64,000 nucleotides of DNA from Candidatus Poribacteria bacterium (GTDB taxonomy: Bacteria > Poribacteria > WGA-4E > GCA-2687025), in NCBI GenBank assembly GCA_018644665.1, contig JABGQA010000094.1, positions 124,001 to 188,000 on the forward strand. The letters are read 5' to 3'. The translations under genes were made by a program, and so were the position numbers. Positions 32,335 to 42,452 of this stretch are shown in pieces; the stretch's first letter is position 1; each line of letters opens with the position of its first letter. The notes under the pieces are model-generated. The model saw only the letters and a program-made list of their open reading frames with translations, searched no databases and was not told the origin of the DNA.

Positions 32335-33957
32335 GTGCCTGACCCCGAGGATCAGCCAGCGGACAGCGCGCGCGATGCCATCGCGCCTCCGTCGACGGCG
32401 CGAGAGATCGCTGCGATCGTCGCGCTTCTGCTCGGCGTGGTGTGGGTCGCGTTTGCTCTGGCTCCCCGCGATGGCGACGCCGCGATTCCCGCTCTTGTCC
32501 ACCCAATGGTCGCGGTCGGCCTACTGTTCTTCCTATTCCCGTTCCGCCGACGCGTTGCATCCTCGCGCGGAGTTGTTGCCGTTCTAGCCGTCATTGTGGT
32601 TTGGCTGGCGGCGCGGATGTCCATCGTCTGGGCCCCGTTCGTCGGCGCGTTCGTGCTCACGTACCTGCTCCGCTTCCTGTCGGCCGAATTGCAGACGATC
32701 CGACTGCCCGGAGGCCGCGCGATCCATCTCTCGAGCAGGACGGCCAACTACACGATCCTGGCGGCCATCCTTGGATTCCTCGCGCTAAGCGTCTTCGTCA
32801 TCGTGCCGGGGTTTGTGGCCCAGGTGGTGCAGTTGGTTGATGGCGCCCGCGTGGCATACGTCCGCGGCCTGCTGTACCAGTCGGCAGACGTGCCCGTGTC
32901 CGACCTGGAATCCCAAGTGGCCGGTGGCGGCGCTCCGCTGCTGGCAGACCCACTCGAAGTCACGGGCGGCGTGGTGCTCGCCTCGGGCGCCGTCGTGACG
33001 GTCGACATGCTTACGCGGCTGCGTGCGGCCGGCGTCGAACGGGTGCCAATCCAGACCGAGGCCTACCTGGTCGAATTGTATGAGGAGGCCGACTGGCTGC
33101 GCGACTTCGTAGAGGAAGGCGCTCGGTCCGACGGCATATCCAAATCGGTCATTGACAGCAGTCGCACATGGCTGGACGCCGGCATCGCCCGGTTGGACGA
33201 CGTATTCGGCGCCATCCTGGGCGGCACGGGACAGCTCCTGTCCGGCGCCGTTGGCTTCCTCGCGACCACCGTGTTCACCCTCATTGTGCTGAGCTACCTC
33301 ATACGCTCCTACGACAATTACCTCGGCGCCGCGCTGCTGCTGTTCCCGGTGACGTCCTGGGAACGCATCCGGCACGTGGCGAGCGGCGTCGACGAGAGCC
33401 TCCAGGCATTCCTGCGAGGCCAGTTCATCATTGTCCTCGCGATCGCGGCCCTTTCAGCCGCCGCCTACGGGTTGTGCGGCATCCCATTTGCGCTGCTGAT
33501 GGGCGTCATCGGCGGCTTGCTGAATACGATCCCGAACGTCGGCCCTGCGCTTGCCGGCATCGTCGCGGCCGGAGCGCTGCTTGTGGGGGCAGTCACTGGG
33601 CTGCAGCCGGACATCCTCCTCTTCATCGAAGCTCCCGGGATCAAGGGGTTCTTCATCCGGGCGATGCTCATTCCCGTTGCGATCTTCACGGTGCAATCCG
33701 TGGACAACGCGTTCATATCCCCTCGCGTGATGAGCCGCGCGGTCAGCGTCGACCCGCTGATGATCCTCGCGTCCGTGCTGCTCGGGGGTACGATATTCGG
33801 GTTCTGGGGCGTGTTGCTGGCCATCCCCGGGCTGGTGGTCGTCAAAGCCGTCTGGGAGAATTGGGATGCCGCGCCGGGGACCGGGCCGTCGCCGTCGGCC
33901 CACGCTCCGCAGGGCCCTTCGGACGACGAGGCGAGCGCCCTAGACGATCTGTTCTAG
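32335..33957 (+). CDS. AI-2E/PerM-family permease
   Basis: Multiple TM helices, FIIVLAIAALSAAAYGLCGIPFALLMGVIGGLLNTIPNVGPALAG, NAFISPRVMSRAVSVDPLMILASVLLGGTIFGFWGVLLAIP. Confidence 0.9.
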   Translation: MPDPEDQPADSARDAIAPPSTAREIAAIVALLLGVVWVAFALAPRDGDAAIPALVHPMVAVGLLFFLFPFRRRVASSRGVVAVLAVIVVWLAARMSIVWAPFVGAFVLTYLLRFLSAELQTIRLPGGRAIHLSSRTANYTILAAILGFLALSVFVIVPGFVAQVVQLVDGARVAYVRGLLYQSADVPVSDLESQVAGGGAPLLADPLEVTGGVVLASGAVVTVDMLTRLRAAGVERVPIQTEAYLVELYEEADWLRDFVEEGARSDGISKSVIDSSRTWLDAGIARLDDVFGAILGGTGQLLSGAVGFLATTVFTLIVLSYLIRSYDNYLGAALLLFPVTSWERIRHVASGVDESLQAFLRGQFIIVLAIAALSAAAYGLCGIPFALLMGVIGGLLNTIPNVGPALAGIVAAGALLVGAVTGLQPDILLFIEAPGIKGFFIRAMLIPVAIFTVQSVDNAFISPRVMSRAVSVDPLMILASVLLGGTIFGFWGVLLAIPGLVVVKAVWENWDAAPGTGPSPSAHAPQGPSDDEASALDDLF

Positions 33958-34712
33958 CGCAGACCGGCCCACGCGTGACGGGCCCACAGCACGCGGATGG
34001 CGATTAGACCCGCTCCGATCGCGCTCCACCCCAGCGCGTGCGCGGCCGGATGTGCGAGTCGCACCCCGTAGTCGGCATACGGAAGGGCGCCATACAGGGC
34101 CGCGACCCAGAAGATGTTCTGGCGACCCAGCGCCGACAGCACCCCAGCGCCGGGATTCACGAGGACGGCTATCTCCAAGGAGCCCCGGCTGTGCTCGACC
34201 ACCGCAGGCGCCCACAGGAACGCGCTCAGACCCAGAGCCCATAGGACCGACCCGTACGCGAGCGCTAGCCTGCGTGCGTGCACGAGGGCTTCGACCCAGA
34301 TCGCGACTCCAGCCGCGGCGACGAGCGTCGCGGCGAGGACAGCGTGCGCGAGTGTCACCTGAATCAGCGTCGACTTCGTCCACAGCGACCAGACCAGCGT
34401 TGCCACGAGACCGCATCCCCACACGATCAGTAGGGGGAGCACATCGCGCCACACCGCCCGGCCGTGCATCGAGAGCGGCTCGTGTGGCATGCCCGACCGA
34501 CAAGACGACCAGACGCGCAGGCGTGCGGCGACGCGGGCGCCGAGCCAAAGGCCGCCGAACACCGCGCCGAGCACGCCGCCGACGGTAGACACGGTTAGCG
34601 GCGAGCCCACCTGAATGGGGCCAACGACCAAGTGGAAGGTCGCGAGTAGCAGGATGTGCAGGAGCGCGAACCGGGCGACGCGCCCCGTAGCGGTTCGCGA
34701 GGCGGGGGACAC
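33954..34712 (-). CDS. Predicted polytopic membrane protein
   Basis: GTG start overlaps the TAG of the upstream gene (TAGTG); hydrophobic segments LLHILLLATFHLVV, VLPLLIVWGCGLVATLVWSLW, AVLAATLVAAAGVAIWV. Confidence 0.68.
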   Translation of the reverse strand: MSPASRTATGRVARFALLHILLLATFHLVVGPIQVGSPLTVSTVGGVLGAVFGGLWLGARVAARLRVWSSCRSGMPHEPLSMHGRAVWRDVLPLLIVWGCGLVATLVWSLWTKSTLIQVTLAHAVLAATLVAAAGVAIWVEALVHARRLALAYGSVLWALGLSAFLWAPAVVEHSRGSLEIAVLVNPGAGVLSALGRQNIFWVAALYGALPYADYGVRLAHPAAHALGWSAIGAGLIAIRVLWARHAWAGLR

Positions 34713-37132
34713 TAGAGCGGCCGGATCGTGACGGTTACCGGCGTTCCTTTCGGGGGCAGCACGGCAAGATTCGCGCGCAACCCTTGGCCTGTGCCCGACG
34801 CTAGCGGGTGGTTCAGAATCGCGTCGTGGTCGCGGTATGTCGCGATGAGGCTCTGTGTCGCCTCGGCCATGAAGAGCGACCCCTGCATACGGCTTCCGGT
34901 GAAGACCCACGGGGTTTGCGCCATGACGCGCCCCGCGTCGTCGTTGTAGACCAGTTCCTCCGCGCGTCGCCGCTCGGTAGCGCCGTTCCTCTCCCACTCG
35001 ACCCAGATCTCGACCGGATCGCCTCTGGGTGTGCGCGGATCGCCCTGGTGCCGCAGGTTGTTCTCGTATTCGAGACCCAGGCCTAGCATCGCCACCTGCA
35101 AGTGGAGCGGCTCGGCGTCGAGCGCGAGTATCGTCTCGTGCACTTTGCCCAGCGGCGTGGTCGCAAGGTACTCGATGATTCGCGAGGCGGCGAGCACTTT
35201 CCCTGACATCCGTAGTTCACGTAGATTCTGGTCCACGATCACCTCGCGGCCTTCCTCGCCGAAGGCGACCACCCGTGGCGCAATCTGCCGCATCTGCGGC
35301 GCCCGCTCCGTGACCCCGGCGCCCTTCTCCGCGACTGTCAGCGAGACTCCGCCGACGTTGTTGGCCTCGTCCAGTTCCGTCACCGCGCCGTGCGGATCGG
35401 CAGCGACGTACATCTCATGCTCGCCGGCGTAAGCGGCCTGCCAGGACACGGTTGCGGTGGCGTCCGACCGCGTTTCGGAGAACATCACCTGGGTGGTCGC
35501 CACCTCGACCCCGCCGTCCTCGGGGTGACCTCTGTAGACGGCGACATCGACTAGGGAGTCGGCCAGCGGGCTCCCCAGGCTGGCCAGGGTGAACTGGGCC
35601 GCTACGCGCTCGCCAACGGCCGGTGAGGTCGGCGTCAGACGGAGTGATCCCGGCACGACGGACAAGTCGGGAGCTATGGGCTGGGGAACGTACCGCCGGA
35701 GGAACAGAATGCCGAAGCACGTGGCGGCGAACTTCTCCCCATCCGTCTCCTGCCAACGGCCGTCTGGGTGCTGGGTCGCGACGAAGACATCCGCCATGTC
35801 GTCGAACCATCGGTGCCTCGCGACAGTGTCCTGCACGGGGGGTGTGTCCATGGCACGCTGCACGGAAAGGAGGAAGTAGTAGTGCCAGTGGAACGACCCG
35901 GGGTTGCTTGTCACGGTATAGCGGGCGTCTAACCACTCCATGCCGCGCTGGAAGTCCGGGTCGGTGATTGGCACACCCATCATCTTCAGCGCCATCAAGC
36001 CCGTCCCGGTCATGCTGCCGTAGGGCCCCTCGGCCCACGGGCTCTCGATCAGGTTGTAGTTCCAGCCGCCTGCGGTGTGCTGAGTGCTCCTGACCCATCG
36101 CTCCGCCTTCTTCCACGCCACCGGGTCGATCTCGACGCCCCACTGCTTGGCGGTGTACAGGGCGTACGTGGCGTACTGCATATGCGCTCCGTCACCAGTG
36201 AGGCTGTACCCCCACCCGCCGTCGTCACGCGGGTCCCCTCCGTTGTCGGTGCGCAACTGCTTCTCCACGAGCCTATCCGTGGAGAACTGCACGCGATCGA
36301 AGTACCTGTCGTGATCTCCTGTCGCCACCAGGGCCAGGATGATGACGGACAGGTCGTACACGTCGAAGATATTCCAGTCCCTCGCCCACAGGTACTCGAA
36401 GGCGGACACGATCGCCGGATCCGATGGGTCGACACCGGCGCCCATCAGTGTCAGGAGCGCCAACGACGTCGCCGCTGGTCCCCCTTCTGTGGGGCTCCAC
36501 GCCGGGGACGGCTTCTTGTTTATGGGCAGACCGGACAGGCTGAGGCTGCATATCACGCACGCCGGGACGATGGCGGGGTTCTCCATGCCATCCTGCGGGC
36601 ACTTGACGACGAGTTCGCCCTGTTGACTACGTACCCAATGCACCGCCCGGTCGATCGAACCCTGGATCTCCGCGGGCGTGGCTCGCGGGAACTCCCTAGG
36701 CGTGGCCACGAGCAACCGAGTCGCCTCATTGTTGTCGCTATTGTCCTCGCGGTACCCGGCCGCCTCCGGTTCCGGGTTGGCGATGGCGTGGATGTTCCAC
36801 CTCCCCGCCCGAGGTCGGAACTGTGCTCGGATAACGTCCTTCTCCCCCACCCCAAGGCCGGGGACAGACTCGCGGGCCTGTATCTGGAGCGCGCCCTGAG
36901 CGGGGTCGTCCTCGAAGAACCACACGTCCACGTCGTAATTGTCCGTTAGAGCATCTGGGCCGAGGTTCGTCACGACCGCCGTGAGCGTGACCGCGTCGCC
37001 TTCCTGCGGGGTCTCGTTCGAGAACCGTATCTCCGTGATCGCGAGGTCCACCTGCGCCCAGGCGGGCAAGCTAAGCCCGACCGCGAGCAGACAGCAAGTC
37101 CGTAGCACCCGGCCCGATCGTCGTGCGCGCAT
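34712..37132 (-). CDS. Secreted prenyltransferase/squalene-cyclase-like repeat (alpha/alpha toroid) protein with CARDB domains
   Basis: CARDB-like N-terminus VDLAITEIRFSNETPQEGDAVTLTAVVTNLGPDALTDNYDVDVWFFEDDP; toroid repeats (GDPRDDGGWGYSLTGDGAHMQYATYALYTAKQWG, QHTAGGWNYNLIES, QHPDGRWQETDGEKFAATCFGILFLRRY); second CARDB domain ending AVTELDEANNVGGVSL. Confidence 0.86.
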   Translation of the reverse strand: MRARRSGRVLRTCCLLAVGLSLPAWAQVDLAITEIRFSNETPQEGDAVTLTAVVTNLGPDALTDNYDVDVWFFEDDPAQGALQIQARESVPGLGVGEKDVIRAQFRPRAGRWNIHAIANPEPEAAGYREDNSDNNEATRLLVATPREFPRATPAEIQGSIDRAVHWVRSQQGELVVKCPQDGMENPAIVPACVICSLSLSGLPINKKPSPAWSPTEGGPAATSLALLTLMGAGVDPSDPAIVSAFEYLWARDWNIFDVYDLSVIILALVATGDHDRYFDRVQFSTDRLVEKQLRTDNGGDPRDDGGWGYSLTGDGAHMQYATYALYTAKQWGVEIDPVAWKKAERWVRSTQHTAGGWNYNLIESPWAEGPYGSMTGTGLMALKMMGVPITDPDFQRGMEWLDARYTVTSNPGSFHWHYYFLLSVQRAMDTPPVQDTVARHRWFDDMADVFVATQHPDGRWQETDGEKFAATCFGILFLRRYVPQPIAPDLSVVPGSLRLTPTSPAVGERVAAQFTLASLGSPLADSLVDVAVYRGHPEDGGVEVATTQVMFSETRSDATATVSWQAAYAGEHEMYVAADPHGAVTELDEANNVGGVSLTVAEKGAGVTERAPQMRQIAPRVVAFGEEGREVIVDQNLRELRMSGKVLAASRIIEYLATTPLGKVHETILALDAEPLHLQVAMLGLGLEYENNLRHQGDPRTPRGDPVEIWVEWERNGATERRRAEELVYNDDAGRVMAQTPWVFTGSRMQGSLFMAEATQSLIATYRDHDAILNHPLASGTGQGLRANLAVLPPKGTPVTVTIRPL

Positions 37133-37430
37133 GTCCGCTAACTCCCACAAGACGTCCGCCGCCGTCCGAGCGTTCACCGTTCCAACCGTACGCACAATGG
37201 ATGCCAACATAGAGCTGAGTCCCCTCGCCGTCGGCCCCCCCGCGTGTCGGAAGGATGGACCACAGGGTGTGCACGCGTGCCCACCGCGGGTGTCGTCGCC
37301 CCCGTCGCTATACTACGGCATTGCGCGGGCCGGCAGGAATGACGCGTCTCCCGCCCGCCGGGGCCGCGTTACGTCAGGACGCCTCACGAGCTATCCTCAA
37401 CCTCAACGGCGGAATCAGAGGAGGGTGGAT

Positions 37431-38090
37431 ATGCGTGTTTTGGGGTCCCTCGTTTGCGTTGTTACCTGCGCGAGCGCCTCGGCGTGGGCGGCGCCACTCC
37501 TCTACCCGCCCTTCGAGGAAGGGAGCGGGAAGACCGCCGCAGATCACAGTGGGAATGGCGCGGACGCGGAGCCAGTCGGGAGCGCGGACTGGGTCGAACG
37601 ACCCGGCCGGGGCTCGGCCGTGGAACTCGAGGAGGTGGCGTGGGGTGAGATGCCGCACCACGACAGGTTCCATCTTGCTGAGTCGATGACCGTCGCCTGC
37701 TGGGGGCAATTTGACGGTGACTTCGGCGACCACCAGATCGCGATCGGGAGGGACCCGTGTAGGGCCGGGGGAATACGCCCTACTGCCGGATATCGAGGAC
37801 AGAAGGCTGTTCCAAGCCAACGACCTGCTGGAGGGGTGCGACGACGAACCCCGCGGCCCCGATGCCCGTGACGGGGTGGCATCACCTCGCCGGCGCCCGC
37901 GACGGTATCTTCCCGGGCATCTACATCGCCGGTCTGCTCCGGGATGATCCCGACGAGTCAGGCTTCCCGGTGAAGATCCTGTGTGAGGGTGACATTCTCA
38001 CGAACGACGACCCCATACACCTCGCGTCGCGCGCGGCACCACCCGCTGGACGATGGGCGCGTACGATGATGACGCGGTGACGGACGTCTA
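37431..38090 (+). pseudogene. Frameshifted LamG/concanavalin A-like lectin secreted protein
   Basis: Signal-bearing start MRVLGSLVCVVTCASASAWAAPLLYPPFEEGSGKTAADHSGNGADAE...FHLAESMTVACWGQFDGDFGDHQIAIGRD in one frame; GPGEYALLPDIEDRRLFQAN in a second; MPVTGWHHLAGARDGIFPGIYIAGLL in a third. Confidence 0.75.
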
Positions 38091-39362
38091 CTCGTCGGCG
38101 ATGCAGTAGAGGTACTCGTGCCCGCGAAGGTAGATCTCGCCGTCCACGAGCGCTGGCGTCGCGCTGAACCGGTCGTCGAGGACGTTCGTCGCCAGCACGC
38201 TGAATGTGTCGCCGTCTTGGAGCACGACGGTGTTGCCGTCACGATCCGCCAGATACACGCGCCCATCCGCCGCCACCGGCGACGAGTACACTTCTCGCAC
38301 GCCCTCCAAACGCTGAGCGGGATACAGCGAATCGCCCGTCGCGGAATCCACCGCCGACAGGATGCCGTTGTTCCCCTTCACGTAATACAGGGTGCCGTCG
38401 TACAGAAGCGGCGAGGGCACGTAGGGCGTGTCGCGATCCCTGCTCCACACGACCGCGTCGGTGTTGGTGATGTCGCCCGCGGCGCGGCTGAGGTCGATGG
38501 CCACGAGCGCGCTGCCACGGAACCCGCTCATTACGTAGACCACGCCTTCGGCGTGGACTGGGCTGGGGATCGCGTTGGTCGTCATGCCCGCGCACTGCCA
38601 CAGCAGTGACCCATCCGCCAGGTCGTAGCTCATAATGAGGTTCGAGGCGTTCACGACGACTTGCACCGTGCCATCGTGCTCGACAACCAACGGCGTGTTC
38701 CATGACGTGGCCTCGTCGCGCTCGTTCCGCCACATCTCGTCCCCGGTTCCGGTGTCGAGCGCAACGATGAACGACTCGCCCTCGTGGTCCCACGGTACGA
38801 CAAGTCGGTCGCCGTGCAGCGCCGGGGACGCGCCTTCGCCGAATTCGTTCCGCGTACGCATGTCGCCGAGGTCTACTTCCCACTGCAACTCGCCGTCCAT
38901 GTCATAGCAATACACGCCCTGCGACCCGAACGAGGCGTAGAGGCGCTCGCCGTCGGTTATGGCCGAGCCGGACGCCCGAGTGCTCGTGCCGTGGATGCCC
39001 TCGTGAGGGGGCTCCTCCCGCGCCACGCGCTCCCACAGCCTGGAGCCATCCTGCCGGCTCAGAGCGAGGACGGTATACTGCACCTTCGACGCGTCCGCCG
39101 ACGATTCCACAGCGCTCAGCAGGTAGATCCTGTCGCCCCAAACGATGGGCGAGGCGTGCCCAGCGCCCGGCGCGGAGATCTTCCACCGGACGTTCTTGTC
39201 TTCCGCCCACTCGACGGGTGGGGTGGCGTAGGGCGCTACGCCACTTGCCGCGGGACCGCGCCACTGCGGCCAGTTGCGCTCGGAGTCGGTGGTTGCGCCA
39301 GACGCAGGCGTCGTCGAGAGGGCCGCCACGCACACAAGTGCGGCGACAACGGCACGGTACAT
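38088..39362 (-). CDS. PQQ-binding-like beta-propeller repeat protein, secreted
   Basis: Signal MYRAVVAALVCVAALSTTPASGA; NWPQWRGPAASG, HASPIVWGDRIYLLSAV, GVYCYDMDGELQWEVDLGDM, SSPVAADGRVYLADRDGNTVVLQ. Confidence 0.92.
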   Translation of the reverse strand: MYRAVVAALVCVAALSTTPASGATTDSERNWPQWRGPAASGVAPYATPPVEWAEDKNVRWKISAPGAGHASPIVWGDRIYLLSAVESSADASKVQYTVLALSRQDGSRLWERVAREEPPHEGIHGTSTRASGSAITDGERLYASFGSQGVYCYDMDGELQWEVDLGDMRTRNEFGEGASPALHGDRLVVPWDHEGESFIVALDTGTGDEMWRNERDEATSWNTPLVVEHDGTVQVVVNASNLIMSYDLADGSLLWQCAGMTTNAIPSPVHAEGVVYVMSGFRGSALVAIDLSRAAGDITNTDAVVWSRDRDTPYVPSPLLYDGTLYYVKGNNGILSAVDSATGDSLYPAQRLEGVREVYSSPVAADGRVYLADRDGNTVVLQDGDTFSVLATNVLDDRFSATPALVDGEIYLRGHEYLYCIADE

Positions 39363-39461
39363 AAGCTATTCCTGTCTTATCCTCTGGGGACGCCAACGCG
39401 GCCATGGCGTCCGTGCGCTACAGCATAGGTGAAGCTTGCGGGGGCGGGCAAACGGCGTTGC

Positions 39462-39920
39462 CTACGCGTACGTGTCCATGAGGCCGGACAACTCTGAGTG
39501 CGCGAGGTACGGCCGGAACGCATCGTCGTTCTGGACTGCTTCGACGAGGTACGAGACAGACCCATCGGTCGCGGCGATCTCGAAGGCCCGCCGCATGAAG
39601 GTCACCGCAGGGCCCACCTGGCCGTGCTCCAGAGCCACCGCCGCGGCGTTGAAATGCGCGGGGCCATCGCCGTCGGGTAGGGCGGTCAGCGCTGCGAAGT
39701 CCGGCCGGTCACGGAGGGGCGCGGTGCGCTCGTCAACGAGGGCATTCGGTATCCACATGGGCTCGGCCGCAAGGGCCTCGGCGAGGGTTGCCATGGCGAG
39801 ATCGGCATCGCCGTCGGCCGCGTAGCTCTTCACGAGGTCGGCGATCACGTTCCACATGCGCAGCGCATCCACGGGTGTCCCCACGGCGGGTCGGGCGCCC
39901 GACGCGGGAGTTAGCAGCAA
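39462..39920 (-). CDS. Hypothetical protein, TPR-like
   Basis: Helical ORF (KSYAADGDADLAMATLAEALAAEPMWIPNALVDERTAPLRDRPDFAAL) whose start overlaps the downstream end of the DCC gene. Confidence 0.6.
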   Translation of the reverse strand: MLLTPASGARPAVGTPVDALRMWNVIADLVKSYAADGDADLAMATLAEALAAEPMWIPNALVDERTAPLRDRPDFAALTALPDGDGPAHFNAAAVALEHGQVGPAVTFMRRAFEIAATDGSVSYLVEAVQNDDAFRPYLAHSELSGLMDTYA

Positions 39921-40351
39921 CGCGCACCGCGGCGCCGTCCGCGCGGCAACAGTCGGTAGGCGGTCCCAATCGCACGACCCACCGCGGGGAGTCGCAGGAA
40001 GCGACGTCTTCGCTCGCCTGCCGTAAGCGCGGAGACGACCATCCCCACCGCGTCGGCGCCCGAGCTGACCAGTGCCTCTGGATGACGGAGGTCAACCGCG
40101 TGGACATCCGCTTGTGCGGTGGCCGGGTCTATCGCGAAGCGGCCCAACACAGCGGCCTCCTGAAGCGGGCGGAACGCGAGCCTCCGGCCCGCATCGCGCG
40201 CGGCAAGCCACCCCACGAGCCGACGACAGAACGCGCACTCGGCATCGAACAGAACGAGCACCACCGCGGCGCCTGGTTGAAGCGGATCACGACCGCCGTC
40301 TCGGCGTGTCAGCGAAGGCGGCCGGGGGGCAAGTGGCCGTTGAGATCGCAT
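39911..40351 (-). CDS. DCC-family thiol-disulfide oxidoreductase (DUF393)
   Basis: VLVLFDAECAFCRRLVGWLAARDAGRRLAFRPLQ, ADAVGMVVSAL, LRLPAVGRAIGTAYRLL. Start uncertain. Confidence 0.84.
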   Translation of the reverse strand: MRSQRPLAPRPPSLTRRDGGRDPLQPGAAVVLVLFDAECAFCRRLVGWLAARDAGRRLAFRPLQEAAVLGRFAIDPATAQADVHAVDLRHPEALVSSGADAVGMVVSALTAGERRRRFLRLPAVGRAIGTAYRLLPRGRRRGARCC

Positions 40352-40600
40352 ACCGCGTATGATATGCTGTTTCCGGCGCGTGATGCACGTCTGCGGATTA
40401 CGCCGGGCCGCCGCACGACAGGGCCGCGAACCCGGCGCTGGTAGATCGCGCCTGGTTGGGCCGCTACTTACACACCGCCTGACTAGCGACGGCGACTGCG
40501 CATTCCGTGAAGCGCAGGTAGCCTACCTGTATCTATGTTGCCGCGGGCGGCGCACCGAGGCTGGGCGCCCTGTTCCACCGGTCGAGGGAGTGTGTGGCAC

Positions 40601-41557
40601 GTGATAGTTACACTGTGGGGAGTGCGCGGTTCGGTGCCCACTCCGATGACCAGCGATGAATACCAAGACAAGCTGAAGCGTGTGCTGGGGCAGGCCGACG
40701 GGGCGGACCTCTCGGACGACGACAAAATTGAGGCGTTCATCGAGACGATGCCGCGCGAAGACGGCGGCGTCGTCGGTGGCAACACAACGTGTGTGCAAGT
40801 CAGCGACGGCGAGACGACGATAGTCTGTGACGCCGGGTCGGGAATCCGTCCTCTGGGCCAGAAGCTGATGGGCTCCGAGTTCGGCAAGGGGCAGGGCGAG
40901 GCGCATATCCTGTTTTCGCACCACCACCACGACCATACGAATGGCTTCCCATTCTTCGTTCCGGCTTACATCCCTGGCAACGAGATACACTTCTACGGCG
41001 TGCACGATGCCCTCGAGGAACGGATGGTCGGCCTCCAGGTGCGCGAATACTTCCCCGTGCCGTTCCACGTCATGGGATCGCAGAAACACTTCCACCAGAT
41101 CGAAGCCGACGTGCCGTTCACAATCGGGGAATTCGAGATAACCCCGACGCAGTTGAACCACCCCGGGCACTCGTACGGCTACCGCTTCCACTGGCGCGAC
41201 AAGGTCTTCGTCTTCGCCTCGGACTCCGAGTACAAGAACCCGAGCGAGGAGGAATACGAGCACTACATCGACTTCATGAGCAACGCGGACCTGCTCTACT
41301 TCGACGGTCAGTATTCGCTCGTCGAGGCGTTCATCAAGGAAGACTGGGGTCACTCGTCGGCGATGGCGGGCGTCGATTTCGCCGTGCGCTCGAACGTCAA
41401 GCAGATAGTTATCGGTCACCACGACCCCGTGTACGCCGATGTGACGATCCTGGAGATGCAGCAGGACGCGATCTTCTACCGCGAATTCAATTATCCCGAT
41501 GCGGAGCTGGAGATCGGGGCGGCCTTCGAGGGCGATACGTTCGATCTGTCAGATTAG
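40601..41557 (+). CDS. MBL-fold metallohydrolase
   Basis: VTLWGVRGSVPTP, TTIVCDAGSGIRPLG, ILFSHHHHDHTNGFPFF, HPGHSYGYRF, GHSSAMAGVDFAVRSNVKQIVIGHHDP. Confidence 0.93.
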   Translation: MIVTLWGVRGSVPTPMTSDEYQDKLKRVLGQADGADLSDDDKIEAFIETMPREDGGVVGGNTTCVQVSDGETTIVCDAGSGIRPLGQKLMGSEFGKGQGEAHILFSHHHHDHTNGFPFFVPAYIPGNEIHFYGVHDALEERMVGLQVREYFPVPFHVMGSQKHFHQIEADVPFTIGEFEITPTQLNHPGHSYGYRFHWRDKVFVFASDSEYKNPSEEEYEHYIDFMSNADLLYFDGQYSLVEAFIKEDWGHSSAMAGVDFAVRSNVKQIVIGHHDPVYADVTILEMQQDAIFYREFNYPDAELEIGAAFEGDTFDLSD

Positions 41558-41617
41558 GCCGCGCGGGGCGTCCAACGTTGCGAGTCGGGCGGCCTGCCAC
41601 GGATAGGGAGTGACCTG

Positions 41618-41878
41618 ATGTACGTATGCAGTGCCTGCGGCTATCTGTTCGAGGACGTCGACAACGCGGACGACCTGCCGGACGAGTGTCCCGCGTGCAC
41701 CGCTGACCCCGACAAGTTCGTGGGCTACGACAGTAGCCTCGAGCCGTGGGTGAAGAAGGCCGTCGCCGCGCATGTCATGTTCCCGGACGAAGACGGGGCC
41801 GACCTGCGAGCTACGAACTCCGCGCTGTCCAGTCACATACGCTTTGCGGTCGCCGGCGCGACGAAGAAGGGCGGCTGA
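41618..41878 (+). CDS. Rubredoxin-like protein
   Basis: MYVCSACGYLFE...LPDECPACTADPDKF: CxxC...CxxC rubredoxin-type motif. Confidence 0.82.
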   Translation: MYVCSACGYLFEDVDNADDLPDECPACTADPDKFVGYDSSLEPWVKKAVAAHVMFPDEDGADLRATNSALSSHIRFAVAGATKKGG

Positions 41879-41945
41879 GTGCCGCCTGGCAACGGCAGGT
41901 AGGGCCGGCGTCGTGCGCCGCGCTGTGGCTCGCGCTCGGAGGGCC

Positions 41946-42434
41946 GTGATCCCGGCGATGTCGGCGATCGTGGCGATCGGTTTTCTCGCCGGATGCGCGG
42001 TGTCGACGTCTCGCCCGCCCGTGATGTACGCCACTGGCCAGGTAATGCGCATCGCGGCCCCCAGTATTGAGAGTGATCTCGGCACGCTGAACGGCGTCCA
42101 GCCTGGCTCAGCCCTCCTTGTCCTCGACGTTCTCGACGAGCAGCTAGATCCCCAGACCGGCGAGCTAACACGCGTTCGTCTGGGGCCGGTGGGTGTCCTG
42201 GCTGTCGAGGTGGCGACTCCCGGCCGGTGCGTTGCGCGTGCGGCGGCCGGAGCCGCCGATATCCTGCCCGGGCACTATGTGCGTCTCGTGGATCGACGCG
42301 AAATCCCCACGGAGCCGTGGTGGGAGGACGCGCCTGCCTGGTGGCGCTCTATTAGCAACCGCAACGCGATCGTCGGGGCCGACCGGTCCCTCCCGTTCTA
42401 CCACGGGAAGAGCAAGCGAAACCGCGCCGAGTAG
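41946..42434 (+). CDS. Predicted lipoprotein of unknown function
   Basis: MSAIVAIGFLAGCAVSTSRPP lipobox-like start; remainder unrecognised. Confidence 0.55.
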   Translation: MIPAMSAIVAIGFLAGCAVSTSRPPVMYATGQVMRIAAPSIESDLGTLNGVQPGSALLVLDVLDEQLDPQTGELTRVRLGPVGVLAVEVATPGRCVARAAAGAADILPGHYVRLVDRREIPTEPWWEDAPAWWRSISNRNAIVGADRSLPFYHGKSKRNRAE

Positions 42435-42452
42435 GCGGCGCGAGGAGCCCGC

